Under the pieces are notes generated by a model. The model saw only the letters and a list, made by a program, of their open reading frames with translations, made no database searches and had not been told where the DNA came from. Of a stretch of DNA of 64,000 bases, positions 1 to 8,691 are shown piece after piece. The stretch comes from Gammaproteobacteria bacterium UBA2965 (GTDB taxonomy: Bacteria; Pseudomonadota; Gammaproteobacteria; Pseudomonadales; Azotimanducaceae): positions 84,255 to 148,254 of the forward strand of contig DEBD01000002.1 of NCBI GenBank assembly GCA_002348385.1, written 5' to 3'. The translations under genes and the position numbers were made by a program. How positions within the stretch are numbered: position 1 is the stretch's first letter; each line of letters opens with the position of its first letter.

Positions 1-321
1 AGCTACGCAAACGCGAACACCCACTCTGGCCAGATCTCCAGCACCATTCGTCTGAAGATACTGCCGGACAAGGTGGCAGAGTTTGAAGGGTTGGTCGCAC
101 AGTTGGTGCGTGATGTTTACACCCACGAGTCTGACGCTCAGGTATACGAGGTACGGCGAGTGAAGAATCAGCCCCTCACCTACGTGTACTTCCTGTCATT
201 CGAAGACCAGGCCGCCTACGACCGCTATGCGGCCGCAGAATGGCATACGCAGATGTCTCCCATGGCGGTGGCGTGCCTGGACGGCGACCCGATCTTCGAG
301 GACCTGGAGAGCTTCTACTAG
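1..321 (+). CDS. Antibiotic biosynthesis monooxygenase (ABM) domain protein, 5' end outside window
   Basis: The frame is open from base 1 to a TAG at 319-321, so the gene begins upstream of the window. An internal GTG at 73 is only a fallback start, because the strand-forming segment before it (ISSTIRLKILPDK, about bases 37-72) is already typical of an ABM domain. About 106 residues are visible. The ferredoxin-like fold pattern is recognisable: a beta strand, an amphipathic helix (EFEGLVAQLVRDV), a YVYFLSFED strand and the YAAAEWH helix. Such small proteins oxidise quinols or polyketide-like aromatics without cofactor, or act as heme- or aldehyde-related enzymes. The substrate cannot be named. 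It lies next to a VOC protein and an acyl-CoA synthetase, which suggests catabolism. Confidence 0.7.
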   Translation, partial: SYANANTHSGQISSTIRLKILPDKVAEFEGLVAQLVRDVYTHESDAQVYEVRRVKNQPLTYVYFLSFEDQAAYDRYAAAEWHTQMSPMAVACLDGDPIFEDLESFY

Positions 322-348
322 CTGACGACGGATCGTAACCCCGCAGCT

Positions 349-744
349 CTACCCTTCCTGAGTGAACTCCACCCAGTTGCCATCGGGGTCTTCCACAATG
401 GCGATCTTTAGGCCCGGCCGGAATTCCTGGACCGGCATGGCGAAGGTGCAGCCTGAATCGACACATCGCTGGGCGATCTCTTCCAGATCGTTTACCGCGA
501 TGGTCCAGTAACGAAGGCCGGTGGCGCCGGCCGGGCCACCCGGCGGCGCGACGGCTGGCGGCGCTTCGTCGTGACACACCAGCTTGATCATGCTGGTACC
601 GCACATCAGTTGCTGTACGGTGATCCCGTCCAGCTTCATCTCGCCAACATGCTCGAACCCGAGTGTGTCGCGGTAGAAAGCCAGCGCGGCGGCAGGATTC
701 TGGGTAGTAATGCCGAGGTCTATGGACTCCTTGGCCAGCTGCAT
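349..744 (-). CDS. VOC family (glyoxalase/bleomycin resistance/extradiol dioxygenase fold) protein
   Basis: 131 residues, the usual length of a single-module pair of VOC repeats. The start at 744 is chosen because AAGGAGG lies 5 bases upstream; a longer open frame to 807 has no ribosome site and would overlap the next gene's start. The first half has the FYRDTLGFEHVGE segment and the second the IAIVEDPDGNWVEFTQEG metal-site strand ending in Glu. Metal-binding positions are therefore plausible at the C-terminal Glu and at an early acidic or His position that I cannot fix. Family members isomerise, cleave or bind small molecules; the substrate is unknown. It is divergent from the acyl-CoA synthetase at 792, with only 47 bp between the starts. 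Confidence 0.8.
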   Translation of the reverse strand: MQLAKESIDLGITTQNPAAALAFYRDTLGFEHVGEMKLDGITVQQLMCGTSMIKLVCHDEAPPAVAPPGGPAGATGLRYWTIAVNDLEEIAQRCVDSGCTFAMPVQEFRPGLKIAIVEDPDGNWVEFTQEG

Positions 745-791
745 GATCGCCTCCTTCGTTTTTTCTAATGCCAGGATGATAACCTTATCGG

Positions 792-2417
792 ATGACTGAC
801 ATGACAACCTACCCGTTGGGGGAACTGCTCCTGCGCGGCGCTGCCGAGCACCCGGATCGCGACTGCATAGTGCTCACCGACGAGCGCGCTACCTATGGTG
901 AGTTGGAGGCAAGCGCACGCCACGCCGGCCGCTCGCTAATCGCTCTGGGCGTGGAACCCGGGGACCGGGTGGGCATCCTCATGGCGAATTGCCTGGACTT
1001 TGTGGACCTGCTCTTCGGAGCGTCGCTGATCGGCGCGGTTCCCGTACTCTACAACGCCCGCTTCAAAGCGCGCGAGATCGCCCACGTCACTGCTGACGCC
1101 GGGGTCAAGGTAGTTGTCACCAACGACATCGTCGAGCAACACACCAGCTACGTGGATTTGCTGTATCGGGCCCTACCCGGTCTCGATGCCCACGACGGCA
1201 AAGCCCCCCTGGAAAGCGCACCCGAACTCAAAGCCGCAGTGACACTGGCTGCGTCGCAAACGCCAGGGTTTCTGAACCGGAGCGATTTCCGCACGCTGGC
1301 GGAACAATGCCCGGACCAGGCGGTAGACGAACGCCGCGAATTGGTACGCGCAAACGACACCGCCGTGATGATCTACACATCGGGGACCACGGCAATGCCT
1401 AAGGGTTGCCCCCTCACCCACGTGGTGCTGCAGCACGCCGGGGTAGTGGGCGGCCGCGAGCGTCTGGGGCTGCAGGCCGGAGACGCCATGTGGGCGCCGC
1501 TGCCTATGTTCCACACCGCGTTCACGCAGCCCCTCACGGGCATTCTGAGCGTAGGCGGGACCTTGCTCTCTATGACCCATTTCGAGGCGGGCGCCGCCCT
1601 GGAGATGATCCGCCGCGAGCGTCCAACGCTCATGTTCCCGGCATTTCCCACCATCACGATGCAGCTGCTCAACCACGCTAGCTACAACGACGACACCTTT
1701 GCTTCCATACGAACCGCCATCAATGTTGGCCCACCAGAAGAGCTCAGGGCCATGCAGGCGCGTATGCCGCACACCTGCCAGATCACCGTGTTCGGCATGA
1801 CGGAGACAGGCGGTTCGGCCGCCATGTGCGACCCCGCCGACTCCCTGGCACTGCGCAGCGAGTGCTCAGGCCGGGCGCTACCCGGCAACGAGATCCAAAT
1901 CCGCGACGATGCCACGGGTGCTGAGCTCCCACCCGGAGAACCGGGCGAAATCGTCGCGCGTGGTCCGGGCGTTTTCGCCGGCTACTACAACGCACCGGAG
2001 AAAACGACCGAGTCGTTCTACGAAGGCGGTTGGTTTCGCACCGGCGATCTCGGCGTGATGGACGCAGGCGGCCGAGTGACCTTTCGCGGCCGCCTGAAAG
2101 ACATGCTCAAGGTAGGCGGCGAGAATGTGGCCGCCGTGGAAGTGGAAGGTTTTCTAGCCACCCACCCGGCCGTGGATTTGGCTCAGGTGGTGGCGGTGCC
2201 TGACGAGAAGTACGGCGAGGTGCCTGCCGCGTTCGTGGAGCTGGCCCCGGGGGCATCCGCTTCCGCGCAGGAGATCATCGATTTCTGCCACGACGAGATC
2301 GCGAGTTTCAAGATCCCTCGCTTCGTCCGTTTCGTAGACGACTGGCCCATGGGAGCCACTAAGATCCTCAAGTACGAGCTGCGCGAGCGCATCTGCAAGG
2401 AACTCGGGATCTCATAG
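792..2417 (+). CDS. AMP-forming acyl-CoA synthetase / ligase
   Basis: 541 residues, normal for the ANL superfamily. It activates a carboxylic acid with ATP to an acyl-adenylate and then transfers it to coenzyme A. The phosphate-binding motif YTSGTTAMPKG is at about residues 195-205, the FGMTETGG adenylate-binding motif at about 336, and the YFEGGWFRTGDL-like segment (FYEGGWFRTGDLG) at about 414. The hinge region FRGRLKDMLKVGGENV follows at about 434, and the catalytic C-terminal Lys lies in ATKILKYELR. A second ATG 9 bases downstream (801) is an alternative start. The acid activated is not predictable, but the neighbours (VOC, ABM, carotenoid/stilbene oxygenase) suggest an aromatic or isoprenoid carboxylate. 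It is soluble and cytosolic. Confidence 0.9.
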   Translation: MTDMTTYPLGELLLRGAAEHPDRDCIVLTDERATYGELEASARHAGRSLIALGVEPGDRVGILMANCLDFVDLLFGASLIGAVPVLYNARFKAREIAHVTADAGVKVVVTNDIVEQHTSYVDLLYRALPGLDAHDGKAPLESAPELKAAVTLAASQTPGFLNRSDFRTLAEQCPDQAVDERRELVRANDTAVMIYTSGTTAMPKGCPLTHVVLQHAGVVGGRERLGLQAGDAMWAPLPMFHTAFTQPLTGILSVGGTLLSMTHFEAGAALEMIRRERPTLMFPAFPTITMQLLNHASYNDDTFASIRTAINVGPPEELRAMQARMPHTCQITVFGMTETGGSAAMCDPADSLALRSECSGRALPGNEIQIRDDATGAELPPGEPGEIVARGPGVFAGYYNAPEKTTESFYEGGWFRTGDLGVMDAGGRVTFRGRLKDMLKVGGENVAAVEVEGFLATHPAVDLAQVVAVPDEKYGEVPAAFVELAPGASASAQEIIDFCHDEIASFKIPRFVRFVDDWPMGATKILKYELRERICKELGIS

Positions 2418-2465
2418 CAGTATCCGCGTCGAGCTTCGAGCAACGATTAACAAGATCGGGAACAA

Positions 2466-2497
2466 GCGCACCACCCGCCTAATGGCCGGTGGTGCGC
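2466..2497. terminator. Convergent intrinsic-type hairpin
   Basis: A perfect 10-bp stem (GCGCACCACC / GGTGGTGCGC) encloses a 12-base loop that can pair three more bases (GCC/GGC around TAAT). It lies between the convergent ends of the acyl-CoA synthetase (stop at 2417) and the carotenoid oxygenase (stop at 2521). No strong T-run follows on either side, so termination efficiency is uncertain, but the symmetry fits a bidirectional terminator. Confidence 0.6.
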
Positions 2498-2520
2498 AGA
2501 ACTAAGATGGCTGGATGAAG

Positions 2521-3867
2521 CTAGTCTGCGACCGAAGCCGGGATCCAGCTGCCGTGGAACCCACCCGGAATTCGGGGAAGATCCACCGACGCAACCGGCT
2601 CCTGGTCCATGGACTTGGCATCCATGACAACGAATCGACTGGAGTCAGAGGCGGCGTCGTATACGTAGGTCATCAGATAGCCGTCGTCTTCACTCTGGGG
2701 ATCGGCTGCAGGCGCGAAAACGGGTTCGCCGCACGCGGTCCCCTGCCCGAACTCGATGTCGGAGCTTTGGCCGGTCTCTCGGTCGTACTTGAGGATGGCG
2801 CCCGACGCGCTTGCCGGATCGTCGTTGTCACCCGACATGCTCATCATGTAACCGTAGCGGTGCCTCAAGCCCACCACGTCGTCGGCTACCCGCGGGAACT
2901 CCGCCGAGCGATCGTCGATCTGCTCTTCGTGGACCTTACCGCTGGCCGTATCGATGGTGAATCGCCACAGTTCCGGTGACGGGAAGTCGAACGTCGACTC
3001 GCGCCACATGTGGCTGAAGCGCGCCACGTCGAGGACGATCTTTTCGCCATCTTCATAGGAATTCATGGGATGGAAGACATAGCAGGGGTTGATGTCGTAC
3101 CAGACCACCTGGTCGTCGGTGCCATTGCGAGGCATCACGCCGAAGCGCGCCGGATAGTCGTCGTCCCAACGGATCGGCATGCCGCCGCTCATAGCCAGGT
3201 TCAGGTCGAACACAGCCGGCAGATCCATGAAGATCACGTTGTTCTCGGTGATATTGAAGTCATGCATCATGGTCGGGCCACCAACCGTGATGTTCTCCGT
3301 CTGCACCAGCTCACCTTCCGCCGACACGCGCAGATAGCGCAGGTAGGGCTCCATGGCGGAGTAACCGAATGCCAGCAGCTCTCCGGTAACGGGGCAGACC
3401 TTTGGATGGGCTGTGAATGAGCCCTTGAGCACACCGCCGAAATCAGTGGGGCCCACGGTATCCAGATTGCCATCCACAACATAGGGAAAATGCCCTTCCT
3501 CTAGCGCAAGGAGCTTGCCAGCGTGACCGAACACGTGGGTGTTTGCCTTGGAGGACTTCATGTCCATCATCACGGAGGGATCCATCACATCCACGTCTGG
3601 ATTGGTGATGAACGGCGTTTGTACGTAGCGGTTGCGGTACCACTTGGCTTCGCCGTCCTGCAGCCGAATCCCGTGCAGCATGCCGTCGCCGAAGAACGGA
3701 TGGGCGCTCATGCCGGTGAGGGGGTTGGGGCCATTGCGGACATAGCGGCCGTCCAGCTCGCTTGGAATGCTGCCGGTTACCTTGAGATCGGTGAGCGTTT
3801 GCTCTTCAGTTACCGGTCGACCGTTGCCGCGCAGATGCGCCGGGGTATCATCGAGGATAGCTGCCAT
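2521..3867 (-). CDS. Carotenoid oxygenase / lignostilbene dioxygenase family protein
   Basis: 448 residues, close to bacterial carotenoid cleavage dioxygenases. It is a non-heme iron enzyme cleaving a conjugated C=C bond of a carotenoid, apocarotenoid or stilbene with O2. The four iron-binding histidines are recognisable: SFTAHPKV (about 155), MMHDFNIT (about 205), YVFHPMNSY (about 270) and the terminal GGFHGSW (about 440). The N-terminal DGRYVRNGPNP motif and FFGDGMLHG are typical. The start at 3867 is chosen over an upstream in-frame codon because AAAGGAGGTTTCC sits directly before it. It is divergent from a TetR gene, with palindromes between. Which substrate is cleaved is unknown. Confidence 0.9.
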   Translation of the reverse strand: MAAILDDTPAHLRGNGRPVTEEQTLTDLKVTGSIPSELDGRYVRNGPNPLTGMSAHPFFGDGMLHGIRLQDGEAKWYRNRYVQTPFITNPDVDVMDPSVMMDMKSSKANTHVFGHAGKLLALEEGHFPYVVDGNLDTVGPTDFGGVLKGSFTAHPKVCPVTGELLAFGYSAMEPYLRYLRVSAEGELVQTENITVGGPTMMHDFNITENNVIFMDLPAVFDLNLAMSGGMPIRWDDDYPARFGVMPRNGTDDQVVWYDINPCYVFHPMNSYEDGEKIVLDVARFSHMWRESTFDFPSPELWRFTIDTASGKVHEEQIDDRSAEFPRVADDVVGLRHRYGYMMSMSGDNDDPASASGAILKYDRETGQSSDIEFGQGTACGEPVFAPAADPQSEDDGYLMTYVYDAASDSSRFVVMDAKSMDQEPVASVDLPRIPGGFHGSWIPASVAD

Positions 3868-3898
3868 GGAAACCTCCTTTCCAAGATTGAAAATCGCA

Positions 3899-3932
3899 GA
3901 TGCGAGCAACGCATGTTAATTGGCCTCGCATC
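3899..3932. promoter_or_regulatory. Candidate operator: 8-bp inverted repeat in the oxygenase/TetR divergent region
   Basis: GATGCGAG (3899-3906) and CTCGCATC (3925-3932) are perfect inverted copies separated by 18 bases. They lie between the divergent starts of the carotenoid oxygenase (3867) and the TetR gene (3961). The position suits a regulator site controlling both promoters. No experimental support; the assignment rests on symmetry and location. Confidence 0.45.
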
Positions 3933-3939
3933 AAAAATC

Positions 3940-3950
3940 TACCAATGGTA
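3940..3950. promoter_or_regulatory. Candidate TetR half-site palindrome TACCA-A-TGGTA
   Basis: An 11-base palindrome (5-bp arms around one base) starts 21 bases before the TetR ATG, inside an AT-rich stretch that could hold the regulator's -10 region. Together with the 3899-3932 repeat it makes two symmetric sites in a 94-bp divergent region, which fits autoregulation. Confidence 0.4.
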
Positions 3951-3960
3951 ATTTAATCTC

Positions 3961-4611
3961 ATGAGCGCCCCCAGAGACTCGCAAGGCACTCCTCCAGGCA
4001 CCACGCGCCGCCGCGGCCGGCCTGCGGGACGCACGGTGGCAGACGGCGTCATCGCAGATCGGGAAATTCTGCTGGAGGCGGCAGAGGGGCTCATTCGCGA
4101 GAACGGCCCCAGCGTCTCGCTGGAGGCCATCGCCACCCGCGCCGGTGTCACCAAACCCACCCTGTATCGTGAGTTGGGCGACAAGGATGCGCTGGTCAAC
4201 GCACTGGCCGAGCGGCTGGCCGTTCGCATGGCCACAGCTGTAACCGCGCTGGTGGGCCAGGCGTCCGTCCCCTTCGAAGGGCTGCGCAACCTGGTAAGCG
4301 GCTATCTCGATTTCGCCGCCCGCGAGCGCCATCTGTACCTCTTCATCACCGCCGGCGGGGCCAGAGACGATCGGGTGCAACAGGCGCTGCTATTGGCGGA
4401 TGGCGCGGCCCGCCAGTTTGCGGAGCCCATTGCCGACTACCGTTCACGGCGCAACGCCGATGCATCGGTTGCTACGGTGTGGTCCTATGGACTACTGGGA
4501 GCTCTTCACTTCGTAACGCTGTGGTGGCTCAAGGATGAGGCCGTGGACATCGAACTGGTGATCGATCAGATCACGTCATTGCTGTGGTCGGGCATGCGGC
4601 TGGAGGACTAG
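3961..4611 (+). CDS. TetR/AcrR family transcriptional regulator
   Basis: 216 residues. An Arg-rich N-terminal arm (TRRRGRPAGR) precedes the helix-turn-helix at about residues 45-66 (SLEAIATRAGVTKPTLYRELGDKDAL). The C-terminal ligand-binding and dimerisation domain is variable and gives no ligand clue. TetR repressors usually release an operator when they bind a small molecule. The gene is divergent from the carotenoid oxygenase with two symmetric sites between, so the oxygenase (and itself) are the likeliest targets. Its stop overlaps the convergent methyltransferase stop by 4 bases. Confidence 0.88.
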   Translation: MSAPRDSQGTPPGTTRRRGRPAGRTVADGVIADREILLEAAEGLIRENGPSVSLEAIATRAGVTKPTLYRELGDKDALVNALAERLAVRMATAVTALVGQASVPFEGLRNLVSGYLDFAARERHLYLFITAGGARDDRVQQALLLADGAARQFAEPIADYRSRRNADASVATVWSYGLLGALHFVTLWWLKDEAVDIELVIDQITSLLWSGMRLED

Positions 4612-5255
4612 GCGCCCGCCCTCTCATCACTGGCCACGGTTGCCCGATACATGATGAGGGTATCGACCGTCCCGATGACCTGGGGCGGCCCGAAACCGGC
4701 TGATGTGAGGGCGTCCTCGTGCTCCCGCTTGGTCATATACAGGTTGTTGTCCGTCATACCACCTTCGCCAGAAAAGTGGTCGCACATCAGATAGCAGCCG
4801 CCGGGTTCGATCAGACTCAACACCTGCGCGTGCAGCCGGGGAGCATGACGCTTATGCCGGAGTTCGTGCACGGCCTGGTTGGTCACAACGCACTGAAACG
4901 TTCCCAGACCGGTCCACCAGCCATCCTCCTTGAAACTGCGCTCCACGAACCGCACCCGCGTGCACAGCGCCTCTCCCAGCCGGGTCCGGGCCAGGGAATG
5001 CATGGCCGGCGAGAAGTCCAGCGCCACATAGGAGATCTCCGGCAGCCGACCGAGCAAGTGGGCTGCGAGAAAACCCGGGCCCGAGCCCAACTCCAGCACA
5101 CGGGTGATCGACAGTGAGTGCGCGACAATCTGATCACAAAACAGCGCAAACAGCGCGGCTCTCCACGGACGCGTAGCCATGGCGGATTGCTCCCACTGGC
5201 GGGCATCTTCCAGGCGCCGGAGATCGATCGGGCTGGGAACGTCGTCCTGGCTCAT
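4608..5255 (-). CDS. Class I SAM-dependent methyltransferase
   Basis: 215 residues with a Rossmann-type SAM fold. Motif I VLELGSGPGFLAAHLL is at about residues 49-64, the acidic ribose-binding strand YVALDFSPAM at about 74, and a motif IV-like segment FQCVVTNQAVHELRHKRHA at about 118. PGGCYLMCDHF is the post-IV strand. The start at 5255 is taken because AGGAG lies 6 bases upstream; an in-frame codon 21 bases earlier has no such site. The methyl acceptor is unknown. It stands alone, with a long non-coding stretch upstream. Confidence 0.82.
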   Translation of the reverse strand: MSQDDVPSPIDLRRLEDARQWEQSAMATRPWRAALFALFCDQIVAHSLSITRVLELGSGPGFLAAHLLGRLPEISYVALDFSPAMHSLARTRLGEALCTRVRFVERSFKEDGWWTGLGTFQCVVTNQAVHELRHKRHAPRLHAQVLSLIEPGGCYLMCDHFSGEGGMTDNNLYMTKREHEDALTSAGFGPPQVIGTVDTLIMYRATVASDERAGA

Positions 5256-5640
5256 GGCCAACTCCTGCTTGACCACAAAAGGCTGCTACCAGCGGCGTCA
5301 CATCGCAAGAGAACAATCCTTATCCAGATAATCCGCGCCGGAATGAAATGGTATTGCAGCCTACTCGCACAGTCCCGTTGCGCACAGACTGGCCTGGACG
5401 GGAAAGCGAGGGCGAGCACTTGGATTCCATACACGACATGGGCGGACGGCACGGCTGCAGGGGGCAGCGCCCACCGAACCGCACCGCAAGATCACTCGCC
5501 GCCTCCCCGGCCGAGCGCTCGACCCACCTACCTATGGCCGGCCACCATAGCACCGCGCGCGCGGTCTACGGCAATTGAGACAACGAGAGATTCGATATCT
5601 AATAGCCAACGGCTGCAGCCGCATCAACACCCCTAGGGAC
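5256..5640. other. Intergenic region without a recognisable gene
   Basis: About 385 bases between the methyltransferase start and the membrane phosphatase-like gene. Open frames here have no ribosome sites and no protein-like composition. The region just before 5641 is AT-richer and may hold the promoter of the downstream gene. I see no strong hairpin or repeat. Confidence 0.5.
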
Positions 5641-5644
5641 ACTC

Positions 5645-7345
5645 ATGGAAGCCACATTAGAAAGCCAGGCCGGCCCGTCATGGGCTGATTCGCTGCGCAG
5701 TGCCGCCAGCGCCGCTTTCATTCTGTTTGGCTACCTTCCGTACTACGTCTACTCGCTGAATTTCGAAAGCGTCGACCTGTCGCCGCAGTCCATACTCGGT
5801 CCGAGCCTACTGGCGTTCGCACTCGCCACTGTGTTGCTGGGGGCCGTCGCTGGCATTCCGCAGCTCCGAGCGACCCTGTCCAAGGGATATGACGTTGCGG
5901 CGGTCGTGCTATTCGCGCTTGTACTGTTTCCGAACGAAACCGGCGAGCTGGCGGATTTCGGTACCGAGGCCAGCGCCGGCAACGTCGCGCCGACAGTTAA
6001 GCTGGCCGGCCTTCTGATTGTCGGCGTCGTCCTCGCCATACGCCAGGCCGCGCTGATACGCACCGCATCGCAGGTAAGTCTGATTCTGGCCGTTATAGCC
6101 GTCGGATACTTCGCCACCACTACCTGGAAACCAACCGAAGGTGCTAACCACGATGATAACGGCGTGCAATCTTTTGCCACGTTGGGACGCTCAGAGAACG
6201 TCATCGTCTTTGTTTTCGATACGTTTACCGGTTACCGAATGGCGGAACTGCTAACGGAATACCCGGAGATAGCGCGCAAGTTCCGCGGATTCACCCTCTA
6301 CCCCCGAGCCATTGGCCCCGCGCTCAACACCACAGCAGGGAATAGCGTACTCCTCACAGGGCGCCTCGACATAGCCGTCTCCGAAGAGACCCGCACCGGT
6401 AGGAACTCGGCGTCGCTAAAGCACTCGTTTATGACTGAGGCCGCTCGGCAGGGTTTCGACACGGGCTACGCCAGCGAGCTGCAGGTGGCGGACTTGGAAG
6501 CGAACATTCGGGTTTACGGCCCAGGGGTACCCAACCCTCTGGCATCCTTCGTCTCTCAAATCCGTGAGTACCTGGCCTTTTTGGGCCTGTCCTCTAGCCG
6601 CATACTGCCAAGCGCGGCGGCCACTGCCATCTCCCAAGCGGTGCGCGCTCTCATTGCGACGCCACCTACGCCGGAGGAGAAAGAGTGGGAGATCTACCTC
6701 GATCTAGAACCATCACATCGCACCTACCTCATGGCAAAGTTCTACTTTCGGGAGATGATTAGTGCCCTGCGGGTGGGGTCTGAACAACGAACAATTCGCT
6801 ATCTGCTAACCAAGATTTCTCATCCTCCCTGGAGATTTTCGAAAACCGGCGACTGGCAGGACTCATCCGACTGGCGAGGCACATCGATCTTCGTATTTCA
6901 CGAAATGGCAAGATTCCTGGACAAGCTCAAGGAGCTGGGCATCTACGACAATTCCACCATAATTTTTGCATCAGACCACGGCGGCATGCCATCCAAGGAT
7001 CCCACCATGGGCGGCATGTTTGAACGCCGTCAACGGGCAAGGGCCTTCAATCCGCTGGTGATGGTCAAGCCCAAGAGCGCCACCTCTGAATTGCGCCAGT
7101 CATCGATGACCGTGTGGTTGGGCGACGTCGCCGCCACGGCGCGGGCTGCGGCGGGCCTTACACCCGCAGCAACGCATCATGCCACCCGCTCCCTACTCGA
7201 CCAGGAGGATTCGGCGCGTACGGTGGATGTGCCGCTGTTCCTCAAGCCTCCGGATCGTGGTTTTCACAGCGCGCTGAAGTATTGGAAGCGGGTGCCGTTC
7301 TCGGGAACCTTTGCACAGTACAAGGAAGTGATTCCCTACCGCTGA
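5645..7345 (+). CDS. Membrane-anchored alkaline phosphatase superfamily (sulfatase-like) enzyme
   Basis: 566 residues. The N-terminal third holds about four membrane spans (for example AAFILFGYLPYYVYSL, LLAFALATVLLGAVAG, VAAVVLFALVLF and LAGLLIVGVVLAI), followed by a soluble domain expected in the periplasm. The domain shows the first metal-site strand VIVFVFDTFTGY at about residues 187-198, an NTTAGNSVLLTG loop at about 233, and the C-terminal FASDHGG metal site at about 445. The position where true sulfatases carry the Cys/Ser modified to formylglycine is Thr here. That resembles phosphoethanolamine- or glycerol-phosphate transferases more than sulfatases. AGGGA precedes the ATG. It converges with the YidC-like gene, overlapping by 10 bp, and probably belongs to the same envelope module. 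Confidence 0.82.
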   Translation: MEATLESQAGPSWADSLRSAASAAFILFGYLPYYVYSLNFESVDLSPQSILGPSLLAFALATVLLGAVAGIPQLRATLSKGYDVAAVVLFALVLFPNETGELADFGTEASAGNVAPTVKLAGLLIVGVVLAIRQAALIRTASQVSLILAVIAVGYFATTTWKPTEGANHDDNGVQSFATLGRSENVIVFVFDTFTGYRMAELLTEYPEIARKFRGFTLYPRAIGPALNTTAGNSVLLTGRLDIAVSEETRTGRNSASLKHSFMTEAARQGFDTGYASELQVADLEANIRVYGPGVPNPLASFVSQIREYLAFLGLSSSRILPSAAATAISQAVRALIATPPTPEEKEWEIYLDLEPSHRTYLMAKFYFREMISALRVGSEQRTIRYLLTKISHPPWRFSKTGDWQDSSDWRGTSIFVFHEMARFLDKLKELGIYDNSTIIFASDHGGMPSKDPTMGGMFERRQRARAFNPLVMVKPKSATSELRQSSMTVWLGDVAATARAAAGLTPAATHHATRSLLDQEDSARTVDVPLFLKPPDRGFHSALKYWKRVPFSGTFAQYKEVIPYR

Positions 7346-8691
7346 CGCTCAGCCGCGGGCAACACCCGCGACTCGAACACCTGGATAAGGTTGATGCTCA
7401 GCCAGTACAGCACGATCGCCGCCGCGAAAGAGTAGAACAACACGGTAATCAGCGCGTGCAGCCACAAACCGCTGTGTGTGGCGCTATCCATAGATCGAGC
7501 GGCATACCAACCCAAGCCACCGAGAAACAGTGGCAGAAGGTTCACGCCAGCGCCCAGAACCGGCAGCGCGTACCCAATGGTGATCAACCGATCCGGCAAC
7601 GACAAGTCGTCAACCCAGAGGAACCCCGCACCGTAGAAGAGCGCGGATTCAGATGTAACGTTGAATACCGCGATAAGCACGGGCAGCTGCACCATCAGTG
7701 CCACGCTGCCCTTGAGGCCACTCATAGGGGAGACATTGAACTGCTTGTAGATGTCCAGAATCTTCTGGCTCTGCTCAGCACCCGTCAGCGTTCGTTTGGC
7801 ATCCGCAATTAACGGCGCCATCTCAGCCTGTGTTGCAGCAAACTCCCGCTGTCTTCGGGCAGACCATCGGTTCAAGGGAAAGGTAACTACTCGCACCAGA
7901 ATCGCCAGCAAGCAGATGGCAACGCCTAGATTTCCGATAGCGTTGAACAGGACGCGAAGCAGCGCTTCAATCTTGAAGCAGATCCAGCGAATGGGAGACC
8001 ACAGCGCGCTATACATCATCGAGGCAGGAGCGACGAGGGTATCGGTGCCGGAAATCGCCGGCACCGAGCTCAACGCAGCTGTGATGCTTAACGACGCGCC
8101 CGGATCCAAGACGGCATCGATGCGCAACGCGGCCGGATGCTCCCCTTCAGGGTCTACAATTAGCTCGAGCGCCCCGGTGTTCGCGGTCACATGACTCTCG
8201 ATCACCGCGTGCCTCACATAGACGGAATAGCCAAGCTGAGTTGACGGGGCATTCCTCGGGCCATAAACCTGCTCAACCCCATACAGGTAGGCGGCCAGGC
8301 CATCACCCACATGCGGGCTCTGCCAGCCCAAGCTCGCCGGCACCTCTACGGAAAGGTCGGCCGGCTCCGGGGAGCCGTTGGCCACATTGACCGAAACGGT
8401 TACTCCATCAGCCACGTTGGAGTTGGTGGTGTGGGTGACTTCCAGCAATCCAAGGTTTGCCGACGACGCCGTCCCCGCGGTGTGCCAACCACCGACGGCC
8501 TCGCGGTTGATCTTCAGATCCAGCGAGGGTGCGCGCTGTGTCAGAGCCACAGGCGTCGCAGCGCATTGATTGATCCAGCTCATGGGCTGCCCTTCCGCTC
8601 CCACCTCAAGGAGGTGACAGTCACTGGCCTGAATCTCGCTGACTACGGCCGACAAGGCCAGCAGACCCACAAACAGGTGAGGAAACCTCAA
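7336..8691 (-). CDS. YidC/Oxa1 family membrane insertase paralogue
   Basis: 451 residues: an N-terminal signal or anchor (about 1-22), a periplasmic beta-rich domain (about 25-225) and a five-span YidC core. Core landmarks match YidC: LLAILVRVVTFPLNRW with the groove Arg (about 265), YKQFNVSPMSGL, LMVQLPVLIAVF, LWVDDLSLPD and the last span VLYWLSINLIQV. It is shorter than E. coli YidC (548 residues) because the periplasmic domain is small. The start is TTG at 8691, overlapping the methyltransferase stop as TTGA; no ATG is available. The housekeeping yidC normally lies by rnpA and mnmE, which are absent here, so this is probably a second copy serving its operon. It may insert or scaffold a specific client, for example the small YIDPGTGS protein. 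Confidence 0.85.
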   Translation of the reverse strand: MRFPHLFVGLLALSAVVSEIQASDCHLLEVGAEGQPMSWINQCAATPVALTQRAPSLDLKINREAVGGWHTAGTASSANLGLLEVTHTTNSNVADGVTVSVNVANGSPEPADLSVEVPASLGWQSPHVGDGLAAYLYGVEQVYGPRNAPSTQLGYSVYVRHAVIESHVTANTGALELIVDPEGEHPAALRIDAVLDPGASLSITAALSSVPAISGTDTLVAPASMMYSALWSPIRWICFKIEALLRVLFNAIGNLGVAICLLAILVRVVTFPLNRWSARRQREFAATQAEMAPLIADAKRTLTGAEQSQKILDIYKQFNVSPMSGLKGSVALMVQLPVLIAVFNVTSESALFYGAGFLWVDDLSLPDRLITIGYALPVLGAGVNLLPLFLGGLGWYAARSMDSATHSGLWLHALITVLFYSFAAAIVLYWLSINLIQVFESRVLPAAERQR

